A stretch of DNA of 61,956 nt, from NCBI GenBank assembly GCA_019233055.1, contig JAFAMV010000054.1, positions 1 to 61,956 on the forward strand, given 5' to 3'. Under the pieces are notes generated by a model. It saw only the letters and a program-made list of their open reading frames with translations, did no database searches and was not told the DNA's origin. This stretch comes from Curvibacter sp. GTDB taxonomy: Bacteria > Pseudomonadota > Gammaproteobacteria > Burkholderiales > Burkholderiaceae_C. The first letter of the stretch is position 1. Each line of letters starts with the position of its first letter. Shown in pieces: positions 29,582 through 38,722 of the stretch. The position numbers and the translations under genes are program-made.

Positions 29582-30219
29582 GCTGCCGACTCCCGCCAGG
29601 CCGACAGGCCCAGCAGATCGACCGTGCTGCGGCCTTCGGCCAGCCGGCGCATCATGTCGGCCTCCTTGGCCGCGCGGGCCTCGCCGGCGGCCATCACGCG
29701 GTCCCTGTCGGCCAGGGGCAGCACGACGACACCGTCCTCATCCGCCACGACCAGATCGCCCGTGGCCACCGGCACGCCGGTGATCAGGATGGGACGCCCG
29801 ACCGAGGGCGCGCTGGCCTTGATGGTGCCGCGCACCGAGATGCCCCTGGCGAACACCGGGAAGCGGCGCCGCTGCAGGGCGGCCACGTCGCGCACGCCAC
29901 CGTCGATGACCAGGCCGATCAGGCCGGCCGCCTCGGCGGCGGCAGTCAGCACCTCGCCCCAGTAGCCGGCCACGAAGTCATCGGTGCAGACCACCAGCAC
30001 ACTGCCCCGGGGCGCGCGCTCCATCGCCAGATGGATGGCCAGGTTGTCCCCCGGCGAGCAGCGGACCGGGTAGGCGGGGCCGGCCATCGCCGCCCCGGAC
30101 CACACGGGACGCAGCGCGGGATCGAGCGAACAGGGCTGGCCCGAGGCCTCGTAGAGCGTTGCCGTCCCCAGCGCCAGGGCCTGGGCCTGGGCAGCGATGT
30201 TCAGGCAGGTTTCGTTCAT
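29578..30219 (-). CDS. RraA-family protein (4-hydroxy-2-oxoacid aldolase/oxaloacetate decarboxylase-like), paralogue 1
   Basis: A 213-residue RraA-fold protein. Blocks are 'PVRCSPGDNLAIHLAME', 'DFVAGYWGEVLTAAAEAAGL', 'VIDGGVRDVAAL' (the Arg-Asp pair used in divalent metal/substrate binding) and 'FPVFARG'. Members are 4-hydroxy-4-methyl-2-oxoglutarate/4-carboxy-4-hydroxy-2-oxoadipate aldolases with side oxaloacetate decarboxylase activity, or RNase E regulators. The catabolic neighbourhood favours the aldolase role. It overlaps its neighbours by four bases on both sides. Confidence 0.88.
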
Positions 30220-30881
30220 GCGTCCCTCGTCTGCAGTTGGTGGTAGCCCAGTTGGGCACGGGCCTGGCCCAGCGTCGTGCCGGCCAGGATCAATTCACGG
30301 ATGCGTGATTCGGCCGCCTCGATCCGGGCGGCAAGCTCGGCCACCTCGCGGGCGCGCTCGCGCGGCACCACCACCACCCCGTTGGCATCCGCCACCACGA
30401 TGTCGCGGGCCACCACCCGGGCGGTGCCGATCGAGACCGGGCCGTTGACCTCGGCGACCTCCACCCGGTCCTTGCCGGTGCGCATGAAGCGCCCCCGCGT
30501 GAACAAGGGGTAGCCGTCGCCCAGGGCCCGGGCCACATCCCGGCAGACGCCATCGATCACCGTGGCGGCGATGCCGCGCAGGCCCGCGTACTGGGTCATG
30601 ATGTCGCCCCAGACCGTGGCGTCGGTGCGCCCGCCGTTGTCGATGACGAGGATGTCGCCTTCGCCCACCTCGTCGATGAAGTCGCCCACGGTACCGGCCG
30701 GCTGGCCGCAGGCCACGTAGCGGACCGTGAAGGCCGGCCCCACCACGGCGCTCGCGTAGTTCTCCAGCGGCGCGATGCCCAGGCATTGGCCCGCGAGGCC
30801 GAGGCGGTCCATGGCATCGGAGACGCCCGGTGTGTCCAGCCCTTCGAACAGGGCCACCAGTTCCTGGTCCTGGGGGTTCAT
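30216..30881 (-). CDS. RraA-family protein, paralogue 2
   Basis: A 221-residue RraA-fold protein. 'TVGDFIDEVGEGDILVIDNGG', 'VWGDIMTQYAGLRGI', 'TVIDGVCRDVAR' and 'YPLFTRGRFMRTGKDRV' match the family. Clearly diverged from the other two copies, so not a recent duplication. Four-base overlaps with both neighbours. Probable aldolase/decarboxylase of a 4-hydroxy-2-oxo acid; the exact substrate is unknown. Confidence 0.88.
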   Translation of the reverse strand: MNPQDQELVALFEGLDTPGVSDAMDRLGLAGQCLGIAPLENYASAVVGPAFTVRYVACGQPAGTVGDFIDEVGEGDILVIDNGGRTDATVWGDIMTQYAGLRGIAATVIDGVCRDVARALGDGYPLFTRGRFMRTGKDRVEVAEVNGPVSIGTARVVARDIVVADANGVVVVPRERAREVAELAARIEAAESRIRELILAGTTLGQARAQLGYHQLQTRDA

Positions 30882-31573
30882 GCGGCGGCTCCTGCCTGGA
30901 TGGCTTCGAATTCACGGTCGTGCATCACCTCCTCGACCGAGCGCCCCGCCCGCACCGCCTGCACCATGGCGTCCTGGCGGCGGCCGATCCGCTCCGCCAG
31001 GTCCAGCACCTCCTCGATGCGGGCCGCCGTGACGAACACCGTGCCGCAGCGGTCTGCGATCACGTAGTCCCCTTCGTCGACCACGACCCCGGCCACGCGG
31101 ACCGGCAGGCCCGAACCGGTCTGCACCACCCGGTTGCGCGCGCTGACCATGGTGACGCCGCGACCGAAGACCGGGTAGGCCAGCGCCTCGTTGGCCTCGA
31201 TGTCGCGGGCGAAACCGTCGATCACGGTGGCGCGGATGCCCTTGGCCCGGGCGCCGTGGGCCAGGATGTCGCCCCAGCAGGAGACGCCGTCGAGCCCGCC
31301 TGCGATCACCAGCACGCGGTCCTGGCGTTCGATGGCGGCAATCACCGGCGAGATCAGGTGGACCGTGGGCGCGGTGCCGCTGCGGGGGCCCAGTTGCACG
31401 GTGCTGGCGCGGCCCACGGTGCGCGGACAGTCCCACAAGGGGCGCAAGCCCACGGCAGCGCCCGGAAGGGCCAGGAAATCCAGCGCGTCGGAGACCGTCG
31501 AGGTGTCCAGACGGGCCAGGCGATCGAGAAATACATCGGACATGGCAAGGTCGGAAGTGAGGGAAGTCGCCAC
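30878..31573 (-). CDS. RraA-family protein, paralogue 3
   Basis: A 231-residue RraA-fold protein, first gene of the operon. Blocks are 'VSDALDFLALPG', 'GVSCWGDILAHGARAKGI', 'TVIDGFARDIEANEALAYPVFGRG' and 'YVIADRCGTVFVTAARIEEVL'. A second in-frame ATG at 31541-31543 (MSDVFLDRL) is an alternative start, ten residues in. It is divergent from a LysR gene with about 73 bases between them, which suggests LysR control. Confidence 0.88.
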   Translation of the reverse strand: MATSLTSDLAMSDVFLDRLARLDTSTVSDALDFLALPGAAVGLRPLWDCPRTVGRASTVQLGPRSGTAPTVHLISPVIAAIERQDRVLVIAGGLDGVSCWGDILAHGARAKGIRATVIDGFARDIEANEALAYPVFGRGVTMVSARNRVVQTGSGLPVRVAGVVVDEGDYVIADRCGTVFVTAARIEEVLDLAERIGRRQDAMVQAVRAGRSVEEVMHDREFEAIQAGAAA

Positions 31574-31646
31574 TTTCGGTGAGCCGGTACGTTCTGTAAA
31601 TTCCGTTCTAGGTATGCTTTCGATACGAAAAACCTATGAAAACTCC

Positions 31647-32555
31647 ATGATCAATTTCCGACTGATGCGGCAGCTGTGGCTGTTCCTGGCCGTGGCCGAA
31701 GAGCAGCATTTCGGGCGTGCCGCCAGGCGCCTGGGCATGTCTCAGCCCCCGCTGACCGAGCACATCCAGACCCTGGAGCAGGCACTCAAGACCTCGCTGT
31801 TCGTGCGATCAAGGCGCGGGGCGCAACTGACGCCGGTCGGCCAGGCCATCGTGCCGGCGGTGCGCAAGTTCGTGCAGCAGATGGAACAACTGGAGCTGGC
31901 CGTGCGGGAGGCCACTGCCGGACAGACCGGCCTGCTGACCCTCGGGGCCATCTCGCCGGCCATGCTCGAGGTGCTTCCACCCTACCTGGAGCGCCTGCGA
32001 CGGCTGCACCCCGAGCTGACCATCTCGGTGCGCGAAATCGACAGCGCCGACGCCGTGCCGGCCCTTCAGGCGGGCGACATCGACCTCGCCTTCGCCCGCC
32101 TTCAGGGCGACCTGGGCAGCGATGTCCAGACGCTGCCCATCGCCCAGGACCGCCTTCTGCTGGCCCTGCCGGCCACCCACCGGCTGGCAGCCCGGCGCCG
32201 CATCGACCTGGGCGAGCTGGCCGAGGAGGCCTTCGTGATGTTCAGCCGCCGGGTGAGCCCGGTCTACTTCGACCACCTCATCGCCCTGTGCCAGGCCAGC
32301 GGGTTCTCGCCCCGCATCCTCCACGAGGTGCGCAGCGTGACCACCCAGGTCGCCTCGGTGGGCTGCGGCCAGGGCATCGCCCTGGTGCCCGCGGCGCTGA
32401 AGCGCATGGCTCCCGGCAACGTGGTGTTCAAGCCCCTGAAGCAGGCCACCGAGGTCGTCACGACCGCCGCCGCCTGGAGCCGACAGTCCTGCAACCCGGC
32501 CGTGGCCCTCGCGGTGGCCGCGCTGCGCGCCCGTCCGGGCCAGGCGGCCTGCTGA
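31647..32555 (+). CDS. LysR-family regulator divergent from the RraA operon
   Basis: A 302-residue LysR protein. HTH at about 5-62 ('HFGRAARRLGMSQPPLTEHIQTLEQ'), then the effector domain ('TGLLTLGAISPAMLEVLPPYLERLR', 'DIDLAFARLQGDLG'), a benzoate/catechol CatR-BenM-like arrangement often seen with aromatic or keto-acid pathways. Its position opposite the three RraA genes and aminotransferase suggests it controls them. The intergenic stretch holds direct CCGTTCT/ACGTTCT elements and TAGGT...ACCTA arms. Confidence 0.9.
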   Translation: MINFRLMRQLWLFLAVAEEQHFGRAARRLGMSQPPLTEHIQTLEQALKTSLFVRSRRGAQLTPVGQAIVPAVRKFVQQMEQLELAVREATAGQTGLLTLGAISPAMLEVLPPYLERLRRLHPELTISVREIDSADAVPALQAGDIDLAFARLQGDLGSDVQTLPIAQDRLLLALPATHRLAARRRIDLGELAEEAFVMFSRRVSPVYFDHLIALCQASGFSPRILHEVRSVTTQVASVGCGQGIALVPAALKRMAPGNVVFKPLKQATEVVTTAAAWSRQSCNPAVALAVAALRARPGQAAC

Positions 32556-32596
32556 AGGGCCTCCGTTACGTCCAGGACACAGCCCGCAGACCCGAT

Positions 32597-32619
32597 GGCC
32601 TGCCGTTGGCAAGCAGGCC
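32597..32619. terminator. Hairpin between convergent LysR and M20 genes
   Basis: GGCCTGC (32597-32603) and GCAGGCC (32613-32619) form perfect arms around nine bases, in the gap between the two convergent stops. It may serve as a bidirectional terminator, but no T run follows. Confidence 0.3.
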
Positions 32620-32642
32620 GGCCGACGGCCGCGCGGGGGCGC

Positions 32643-34073
32643 TCAGCCGCGCTGCCAAGGCAGCGGCACCTCGGCAGGGATCGGGCACACATAGGGTCCG
32701 GCACGCCGTTCGCGCAGTTCGGCGCGCGCGGCAGCCAGCGTGTCGGGGGCCGCAGTGAGCAGGGCGATGGCGGTGCCCGCCAGCACCTTGGCGGCCTGCA
32801 CCATCCCCAGGTGGGCCAGCGACGTCTTCCCCTGCGACACCATCTGCCACGAATGGAACGGCGTGCCGAACGCATAGCAGGCCACCCAGGCCTGGGCCGT
32901 GGGGGTCACCCAACTCACATCGGCCACGTCCGTGGAGCCATACATCACCCCCTCGGCAGGTCCCCGATAGGGCTTCACCCCTTCGAACAGGGCAGGCATC
33001 CCCTGGCCGCGCAACACCGCCCCCAGCGAGCGGCCGGCATCGGCCACGTCGCTGGCGCTCAGCGTCGCATGGTGGTCACGGGCAAGAAGCCGTTCCGGCT
33101 CACCCACGGGCAGCGGCCCCAGGTGCTGGAGCTGGGCCTCCATCACCCGATTGAGCACGTCGTTGAGCAGCAGGTTGGAGCAGGCCTTGTCAAACCGCAG
33201 CTCCAATTCACAACCCGTCATCAGGGCCGCACCCCGCGCCACATTGCACACCCGCTGGTACAGCTCGGACGCCTCGCGGTTGTCGATCGCCCGCACCAGG
33301 TACAGCACCTCCGCCCGCGCCTGCACCACATTGGGCGAAAGACCGCCGCTGTCGGTGACCGCATAGTGCACACGGGCATTCGGCGGCATGTGTTCACGCA
33401 GGTAGTTGACGCCCACATTCATCAGCTCCACCGCATCGAGCGCGCTGCGGCCCAGGTGCGGTGCATTGGCCGCATGGGCGGCACGCCCCTTGAACACGAA
33501 GCTGGCCTGGATGTTGGCCAGCGTGGACTGGTCGAACACAGCCGTGTGGCTGGCGGGATGCCAGGTCAGTGCCGCATCGAGATCGTCGAACACCCCCGCC
33601 CTGGCCATGAAGGTCTTGCCCGAACCGCCCTCCTCGGCAGGACAGCCGTAGAAGCGGATCCGGCCCGGCAAGCCGTTGAGCTGCAGGTAGTGCTGCACGG
33701 CCAGGGCCGCCAGGTGGGCCGCCGCCCCCAGCAGATGGTGTCCGCAGCCATGGCCATTGGGCCCCGGGCTGTCCATCGAGGGCCGGCACTGCAAGGCACC
33801 GCTTTGCTGGTTCAGGCCGGAGAGTGCGTCGTATTCGCCCAGCAGCCCCACCACCGGTCCGCCTTCACCGTGCTCTGCGACAAAGGCCGTGGGGATGCCG
33901 GCCAGCGGCTGCCCGATCCGGAAGCCGGCCTGCGCCAGGCCATCGGCATGGAGGCCGGCCGAACCGCTTTCGGCATAGCGCAGTTCGGCCAGGGACCAGA
34001 TGCGGTCGCTGAGCGTGGCAATGCGACTCGCATGGAGATCAAAGAAGGGTTTCAGGGTGTCGAGCGGATGCAT
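32643..34073 (-). CDS. M20-family amidohydrolase (AbgB-like)
   Basis: A 476-residue M20D metallopeptidase, nearest in style to the p-aminobenzoyl-glutamate hydrolase subunit AbgB. 'GLLGEYDALSG', 'GHGCGHHLLGAAAHLAALAV', 'YGCPAEEGGSGKTFMARAG' and 'GSTDVADVSWVTPTAQAWVACYAFGTPFHSW' are conserved metal-site and active-site blocks. It likely cleaves an amide bond of an N-acyl amino acid in the cytoplasm. No abgA partner is present. It is followed upstream by a Bug receptor on the same strand (10-base gap), suggesting shared substrate. Confidence 0.9.
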   Translation of the reverse strand: MHPLDTLKPFFDLHASRIATLSDRIWSLAELRYAESGSAGLHADGLAQAGFRIGQPLAGIPTAFVAEHGEGGPVVGLLGEYDALSGLNQQSGALQCRPSMDSPGPNGHGCGHHLLGAAAHLAALAVQHYLQLNGLPGRIRFYGCPAEEGGSGKTFMARAGVFDDLDAALTWHPASHTAVFDQSTLANIQASFVFKGRAAHAANAPHLGRSALDAVELMNVGVNYLREHMPPNARVHYAVTDSGGLSPNVVQARAEVLYLVRAIDNREASELYQRVCNVARGAALMTGCELELRFDKACSNLLLNDVLNRVMEAQLQHLGPLPVGEPERLLARDHHATLSASDVADAGRSLGAVLRGQGMPALFEGVKPYRGPAEGVMYGSTDVADVSWVTPTAQAWVACYAFGTPFHSWQMVSQGKTSLAHLGMVQAAKVLAGTAIALLTAAPDTLAAARAELRERRAGPYVCPIPAEVPLPWQRG

Positions 34074-34083
34074 GCGTCGGCCC

Positions 34084-35070
34084 TCATTCGATCCGCAGGC
34101 CGGCTCGTTGCACGATGGCCCGATTGCGCCGCAGTTGCGAGGTGATCAGGCTGGGCAGGTCCTGTTCGGAGCCCGCCACCGGGCTGACGCCCATCTGGCC
34201 CAGCCGGGCCACGACCTCGGGCAACTGCACCGCCTGCAAGGCCGCCTGGCGCAATGTCCGCGCCACCGGCGCCGGCGTCCTGGCCGGCAGGATCAGGCCG
34301 AACCAGCTGATGCCCAGATCGTTCAGTTCCACATGCCCCAGTTCCTTGAACGTCGGAACCTCCGGCAACTCAGGGGCTCGCCGCAGACCCGCCTGCACCA
34401 CGGGCAGCAGCTTGCCGGCCTTGATGTGGGGCAAGGCCGAAGGCAGTTGATCGGGCATGACCTGGACCACCCCGGCCAGGGCATCGTTGAGGGCGGGGCC
34501 GCTGCCGCGATAGGGCACGTTGCCCAGTTTCAGACCCAGGGTCTCATTGAACGACTCGACCATGAGCTGCCCCAGGCTGCCCACCCCAGGCACGGCGGCG
34601 CTGAAGTGCCCCGGCTGCGCCCGGATGGCAGCGACCAGTCCCTGGAAATCCTTCACCCCCATGCTCGGGTGCACCATCCAGACCGAGGGCATGCTGACCA
34701 GATTCACCAGCGGCTCGATCCTGGCATTGGTGGCTTCCGACTTGGGATACAGCACCGGATTCACGGTCATGGTGCTGACCGTGGCCATGCCCAGGGTGTA
34801 GCCATCGGGCGCCGCCTGGGCCACGGCCTCCGTGCCCAGCATGCCACCGGCCCCACCCCGGTTGTCCACCACCACGGGCTGGCCCAGCGTCTTTCGCAAG
34901 CCCTCCGCCAGCACCCGGGCCACCAGGTCGGTGGAGCCGCCGGAGGCGAAAGGCACGATCAGCTTGATCGGCTTGTCCGGGAAATCGCCCTGGGCCAGCG
35001 CCGGCAGGGCCGCCAGGCCCGCGATCAGGACGGCACGTCGGCGGGTGAAATGAAAGCGAAGGTAAGACAT
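34084..35070 (-). CDS. Bug-type tripartite tricarboxylate transporter receptor (periplasmic)
   Basis: A 328-residue solute-binding protein. A signal peptide with a twin-arginine-like 'FTRRRAVLIAGLAALPALAQG' is followed by 'FPDKPIKLIVPFASGGSTDLVAR', the Bug family hallmark, 'QPVVVDNRGGAGGMLGTEAVAQA' and 'DGYTLGM'. The ATG at 35068-35070 is chosen because GGAG lies 7-8 bases upstream; other starts would only extend into the leader. There is no tctA/tctB permease pair, so it is an orphan receptor, common in Burkholderiales. It is divergent from a LysR gene. Confidence 0.93.
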   Translation of the reverse strand: MSYLRFHFTRRRAVLIAGLAALPALAQGDFPDKPIKLIVPFASGGSTDLVARVLAEGLRKTLGQPVVVDNRGGAGGMLGTEAVAQAAPDGYTLGMATVSTMTVNPVLYPKSEATNARIEPLVNLVSMPSVWMVHPSMGVKDFQGLVAAIRAQPGHFSAAVPGVGSLGQLMVESFNETLGLKLGNVPYRGSGPALNDALAGVVQVMPDQLPSALPHIKAGKLLPVVQAGLRRAPELPEVPTFKELGHVELNDLGISWFGLILPARTPAPVARTLRQAALQAVQLPEVVARLGQMGVSPVAGSEQDLPSLITSQLRRNRAIVQRAGLRIE

Positions 35071-35193
35071 CGGGAACTCCATGCTCCGGCAGGGTGGACA
35101 GACGGGTGACCCGGGCCCTGCCCCCGGTGTCGTGCGTATTATTTGGACCGCCCCACACAAGCACCACACCGCTTTTCACCCCAGCCATCGGCC

Positions 35194-36192
35194 GTGCCAA
35201 TACCCCCTCGCCCCTCCTGCGACGCCCTGCCCCCGTCCAGCCACACGGCCTCTGCCGACAGCCTGGGCCGCGTGCTCTTCACGCGCCTGGTCAACCAGGG
35301 CCGGCTTCGCCACCTGCACCTGCTGGTCGAGCTGGAGGACTGCGGCAGCATCTTGCGTGCCGCAGCCCGTCTGCCCATGAGCCAGTCGGCGGCCACACAG
35401 GCACTGGCCGAGTTGGAGCGGATCCTGGGATTGGCGCTGCTGGAGCGGCATGCACGCGGCAGCCGGCTCACCGCGGCCGGGCGGGCGCTGGCGCAATCGG
35501 CCCGGGGCGCGCTGTCCGGCCTGCGCCAGGCCGCCGAATCACTGGCGGCCCTGCAGCAGGGCTGCGCCGCCGTCCTGCGCCTGGGCACCATCCCCGCCGC
35601 CGCCTATGCGCTGATGTCGCCGTTGCTGGCCCCCTTCTATGAAACCCACCCCCACGTGCACCTCGAACTGCTGGAAGACCGTGGCGAACGCCTGTTGCCC
35701 ATGTTGATCGACGGCAGCCTGGACGCGGTGTTCTGCCGCGCCCCCGAACGTCTGCCCGAGGACTGCCTGTTCGAAGCCTTGCTGGAGGATGACATCGTCG
35801 TGGCGGCCGGCATCGGCCATGCGCTGGCGCAGGCCAGGCAGGTGCCCCTGCGGGAACTGGCCGACCTGTGCTGGGTCCTGCCTGCCATGAACATCCAGCT
35901 GCGCCGCCTCTTCGAGGACCTGCTGTTGTCCGAGTATCCGGACACCCGCTGGTTTCCCGTCAACACGCTGTCCCTGCCCGTGCTCGAAGGCCTGTTGCAG
36001 CAGCCACAGGCGGTGGCCATGCTGCCGCGCAGCATCGTCCGGGGCCTGCAATCCAGTGGCCGGGTGACCCTGTTGGACGTGCAACTGAAGGCGGCCATGG
36101 CGCCACTGGGCGTGGCCTACCGCCCGCGCCAGGCCCCAGCCCTGCTGGAGCGACTGCTGGCGCCGACGCGGCGGGCACGCGGCACACCTTAG
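35194..36192 (+). CDS. LysR-family regulator
   Basis: A LysR protein, HTH in 'LRHLHLLVELEDCGSILRAAARLPMSQSAATQALAELER', then an effector domain. The start is not certain: no ATG precedes the HTH, and a GTG at 35194, a TTG at 35143 or a GTG at 35272 are all in frame; I give the first. Divergent from the Bug receptor and M20 gene, so likely their regulator. Confidence 0.85.
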   Translation: MPIPPRPSCDALPPSSHTASADSLGRVLFTRLVNQGRLRHLHLLVELEDCGSILRAAARLPMSQSAATQALAELERILGLALLERHARGSRLTAAGRALAQSARGALSGLRQAAESLAALQQGCAAVLRLGTIPAAAYALMSPLLAPFYETHPHVHLELLEDRGERLLPMLIDGSLDAVFCRAPERLPEDCLFEALLEDDIVVAAGIGHALAQARQVPLRELADLCWVLPAMNIQLRRLFEDLLLSEYPDTRWFPVNTLSLPVLEGLLQQPQAVAMLPRSIVRGLQSSGRVTLLDVQLKAAMAPLGVAYRPRQAPALLERLLAPTRRARGTP

Positions 36193-36251
36193 AGCCTGAG
36201 CCAGGCGGACCACGCCTCCTGGAGGACATCCGTCCGCCGCCGCCGACAACA

Positions 36252-36265
36252 AAGGGTTAACCCTT
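36252..36265. promoter_or_regulatory. 14-bp perfect palindrome upstream of gntR
   Basis: AAGGGTTAACCCTT is a perfect palindrome in an AT-rich leader (36250-36310). The half TTAACCC recurs at 36305-36311. Likely operator or autoregulatory site for the GntR protein. Confidence 0.5.
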
Positions 36266-36294
36266 GCATTGCCTATATTGCTTTTATTTTTAAC

Positions 36295-36308
36295 TTAAAG
36301 CACATTAA
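36295..36308. promoter_or_regulatory. TTAA-N6-TTAA element, with a related copy before the MFS gene
   Basis: TTAAAGCACATTAA lies upstream of gntR. A similar TTAACGCATTCAA occurs at 37392-37404, just before the transporter start. The recurrence in both leaders suggests a shared regulator site, though the match is loose. Confidence 0.35.
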
Positions 36309-36432
36309 CCCACGTCAAGCAGAGAACCGGACCATGCCTTTCACCACCCCCTCCACCCCCACGCCGCATCCCCGATGGGCTGCGGCGCCCGTGGGCGATC
36401 GGGGGCTCGACCTTGGGCGATACTCAGGCCCC

Positions 36433-37356
36433 ATGGACCTGCAGCAAGCCGCACAAGAACTGACCGCCCTGCAACTGCATGTGGTGCGCGAGGTGGTCGC
36501 CCATGTCAGGCGCGCCCACCTGCGCGCCGGCGAGCATGTGGCCGAAAGCACGCTGGCCGAGGCGCTGGGCACCTCGCGCACCCCGGTGAACACGGCGCTG
36601 CGCTTCCTGACCTCGGCCGGGGTGCTGGCGCACGACCTGAATCGCGGCTATTTCCTGAAGCTGGGGGCGGCCGAACTGGGCGAAGTCGCCGCCGACCTGG
36701 CCAGCCAGCCGGACGACCCGCTCTACCTGCGCATCGCCTCCGACCGCCTGGCCAGGCAACTGCCCGACCTCAACACCGAAGCCGAGCTGATGCGTCTCTA
36801 CGACTGCAGCCGGGCGGCCCTGCGCAAGGCCCTGTCGCGCATCCAGCAGGAAGGCTGGGTGGAGAAGGCCATCGGCCACGGGTGGGAGTTCCAGCCCATG
36901 ATCGACTCGGCCGAGGCCTATGAAGAGAGCTACACCTTCCGCCTCGCCCTCGAACCCACCGGCATCCTGGCCGCCAGCTTCCGCCCCGACCCCGCCGAGC
37001 TGCGCGCGCTGCTGCAGCGTCAACGGCTGATCGCCGAGTCGGGTTACGAATCCATGACCGCGATCGAGCTGTTCGAAGCCAACAAGGAATTCCACGAGAC
37101 CCTGGCCAGGTGGTCGGGCAACCGCTTCATCCTGCAGTCGATCCGCCGGGTGGACCAGCTGCGGCGCCTGGTCGAATACCGCCAGGCCCAACACCGCAAG
37201 CCGCGCCGCAACCATGCACTCGAGCACATCGCCATCCTCGAAGCCCTGGCCGCCCACGATTTCCTCCAGGCCGCCGGCCTGATGCGCAACCACCTGGAAG
37301 ACGCCCGGCGCAGCAAGGTGGCGAGCCAGGGGGTTTTCAGCAGCCTGGCGAACTGA
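36433..37356 (+). CDS. GntR-family (FCD) regulator with two winged-helix segments
   Basis: A 307-residue protein. A first GntR winged helix is at about 10-70 ('LRAGEHVAESTLAEALGTSRTPV'), a second winged-helix-like unit at about 95-155 ('LNTEAELMRLYDCSRAALRKALSRIQQEGWVEKA'), then an FCD ligand domain with 'ELFEANKEFHETLARWSGN' and 'HIAILEALAAHDFLQAAGLMRNHLE'. I take the ATG at 36433; an upstream ATG at 36334 would add a Pro-rich tail. It heads the operon for the MFS transporter, lactonase, cupin, dehydrogenases and monooxygenase. Confidence 0.88.
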   Translation: MDLQQAAQELTALQLHVVREVVAHVRRAHLRAGEHVAESTLAEALGTSRTPVNTALRFLTSAGVLAHDLNRGYFLKLGAAELGEVAADLASQPDDPLYLRIASDRLARQLPDLNTEAELMRLYDCSRAALRKALSRIQQEGWVEKAIGHGWEFQPMIDSAEAYEESYTFRLALEPTGILAASFRPDPAELRALLQRQRLIAESGYESMTAIELFEANKEFHETLARWSGNRFILQSIRRVDQLRRLVEYRQAQHRKPRRNHALEHIAILEALAAHDFLQAAGLMRNHLEDARRSKVASQGVFSSLAN

Positions 37357-37391
37357 TCTTTTTTTTGACCTTCAGTGCTTTTTTTAATGAT

Positions 37392-37404
37392 TTAACGCAT
37401 TCAA
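37392..37404. promoter_or_regulatory. TTAACGCATTCAA element in the MFS leader
   Basis: It resembles the TTAA-N6-TTAA element in the gntR leader. It also contains GCATT-C-AATGC (37397-37407), a small dyad just ahead of the AAGGAG ribosome-binding site. The upstream T runs (37359-37387) have no stem and are not taken as a terminator. Confidence 0.35.
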
Positions 37405-37420
37405 TGCCAAGGAGACAAAC

Positions 37421-38722
37421 TTGCTGAAACGCCGTGGATGGATCGCACTGTTCCTTTTCGTGCTGTCCATGATCAACTACATGGACCGCATCGCGCTGTC
37501 GATCGCGGCCCAGCCGATCGCCGAGGAATTCAAGCTCGATGCGGTCGGCATGGGTTATCTGTTCTCGTCCTTCATCTGGAGCTATGCCCTGTGCCTGCTG
37601 CCGATGGGCTACCTCATCGACCGCTTCGGCAGCCGGCGGCTCGCCTCGGTCGGCATCGCCGTCTGGTCGGCGGCCACCCTGCTCACCGGCGCGGCCAGCA
37701 GCTTTGCGGGCCTGCTGACGGCCCGCCTCGTCATGGGCGGCGGCGAGTCGAGCAGCAATCCGGTGGGCGCCAAGGTCATCCGCCAATGGTTTCCGGCCTC
37801 CGAGCGCGGCACGGTGACCGCCATGTTCAACAGCGGCTCGTACGCCGGCCCGGCGATCTGTTCGGTGCTTCTGGGCGCCCTCGTGGCCGCCGTGGGCTGG
37901 CGCCTGTCCTTCGTGGTGGCGGCTGGCATCGGCTTTGTCTGGCTGCTGGCCTGGCTGCGCTGGTACGACGCACCCGAGGCCGTGGGCTGGCTCGACGAGG
38001 CCGAACGCGCCCTGATCCTGGCCGGTCGCCAGGCCCCCGCAGCGGCCCGCCCCCTGCCGGCCCACGGCCTGCGCGAACTGCTGCGCAGCCCCACCCTGTG
38101 GGGCCTGGCCCTGACCCAGGGCTGCAATGTCTACACCCAGTACCTGTTCCTGACCTGGCTGCCGAGCTACCTGCAGGCCACCAGGCACCTGAGCATTGCC
38201 AAGACCGGCATGCTGTCGGCCGTGCCCTATGCGGTGTCGGTGGTGCTGTGCATCGTCGCGGGCTGGGTCAGCGACCGTTGCCTGAAGGCCTCCGGCGTGG
38301 CCGGCGGGCGGCGCCGCAACGCCGTCGCCCTGGCCCTGCTCTGCGCCGCCGTGGTGCTGGCCGTTCCCTTCGTCCACGACCTCTGGCTGCTGATGGCGGT
38401 GTTCTCGGTCACCTTGACCGGCATCGCCTCGACCACCTCGCTCAATTTCTCGCTGCTCAACGACCTGATGCCCTCGGGCGAGAACGTGGCCAAGGCCATG
38501 GCCTTCGTGGTGGTCGGCGGCAATGTCTTCGGCATGCTGGCCCCCATCGTGACCGGCTATGTGGTGGCCGCCACCGGCGCCTACGACTGGGCCTTCGGCA
38601 TCGCCGGGCTGCTGCTGCTGCTCGGCGTGGTGTTCACGCTGACCCTGACCCGCCGCCCGATGTCCGTGAATGGGCCGGCCTCCGGCGACCGCCCCATGGC
38701 CGCCGCCGCAGGAGGTCTCTGA
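37421..38722 (+). CDS. MFS transporter, ACS (anion:cation symporter) family
   Basis: A 433-residue major facilitator related to sugar-acid and phthalate symporters (GudP/ExuT type). The start 'IALFLFVLSMINYMDRIALSIAAQPIAEEF' is the family signature, and 'MGGGESSSNPVGAKVIRQWFPASERG' the conserved loop. Twelve membrane segments. The start codon is TTG, fixed by AAGGAG 8 bases upstream. Downstream genes suggest import of a sugar acid or hydroxy acid. Confidence 0.9.
   Translation: MLKRRGWIALFLFVLSMINYMDRIALSIAAQPIAEEFKLDAVGMGYLFSSFIWSYALCLLPMGYLIDRFGSRRLASVGIAVWSAATLLTGAASSFAGLLTARLVMGGGESSSNPVGAKVIRQWFPASERGTVTAMFNSGSYAGPAICSVLLGALVAAVGWRLSFVVAAGIGFVWLLAWLRWYDAPEAVGWLDEAERALILAGRQAPAAARPLPAHGLRELLRSPTLWGLALTQGCNVYTQYLFLTWLPSYLQATRHLSIAKTGMLSAVPYAVSVVLCIVAGWVSDRCLKASGVAGGRRRNAVALALLCAAVVLAVPFVHDLWLLMAVFSVTLTGIASTTSLNFSLLNDLMPSGENVAKAMAFVVVGGNVFGMLAPIVTGYVVAATGAYDWAFGIAGLLLLLGVVFTLTLTRRPMSVNGPASGDRPMAAAAGGL

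Noticed and set aside
37359..37390. T runs after gntR as an intrinsic terminator
   Set aside because: No stem precedes the T runs, and the following gene appears to belong to the same regulatory unit.
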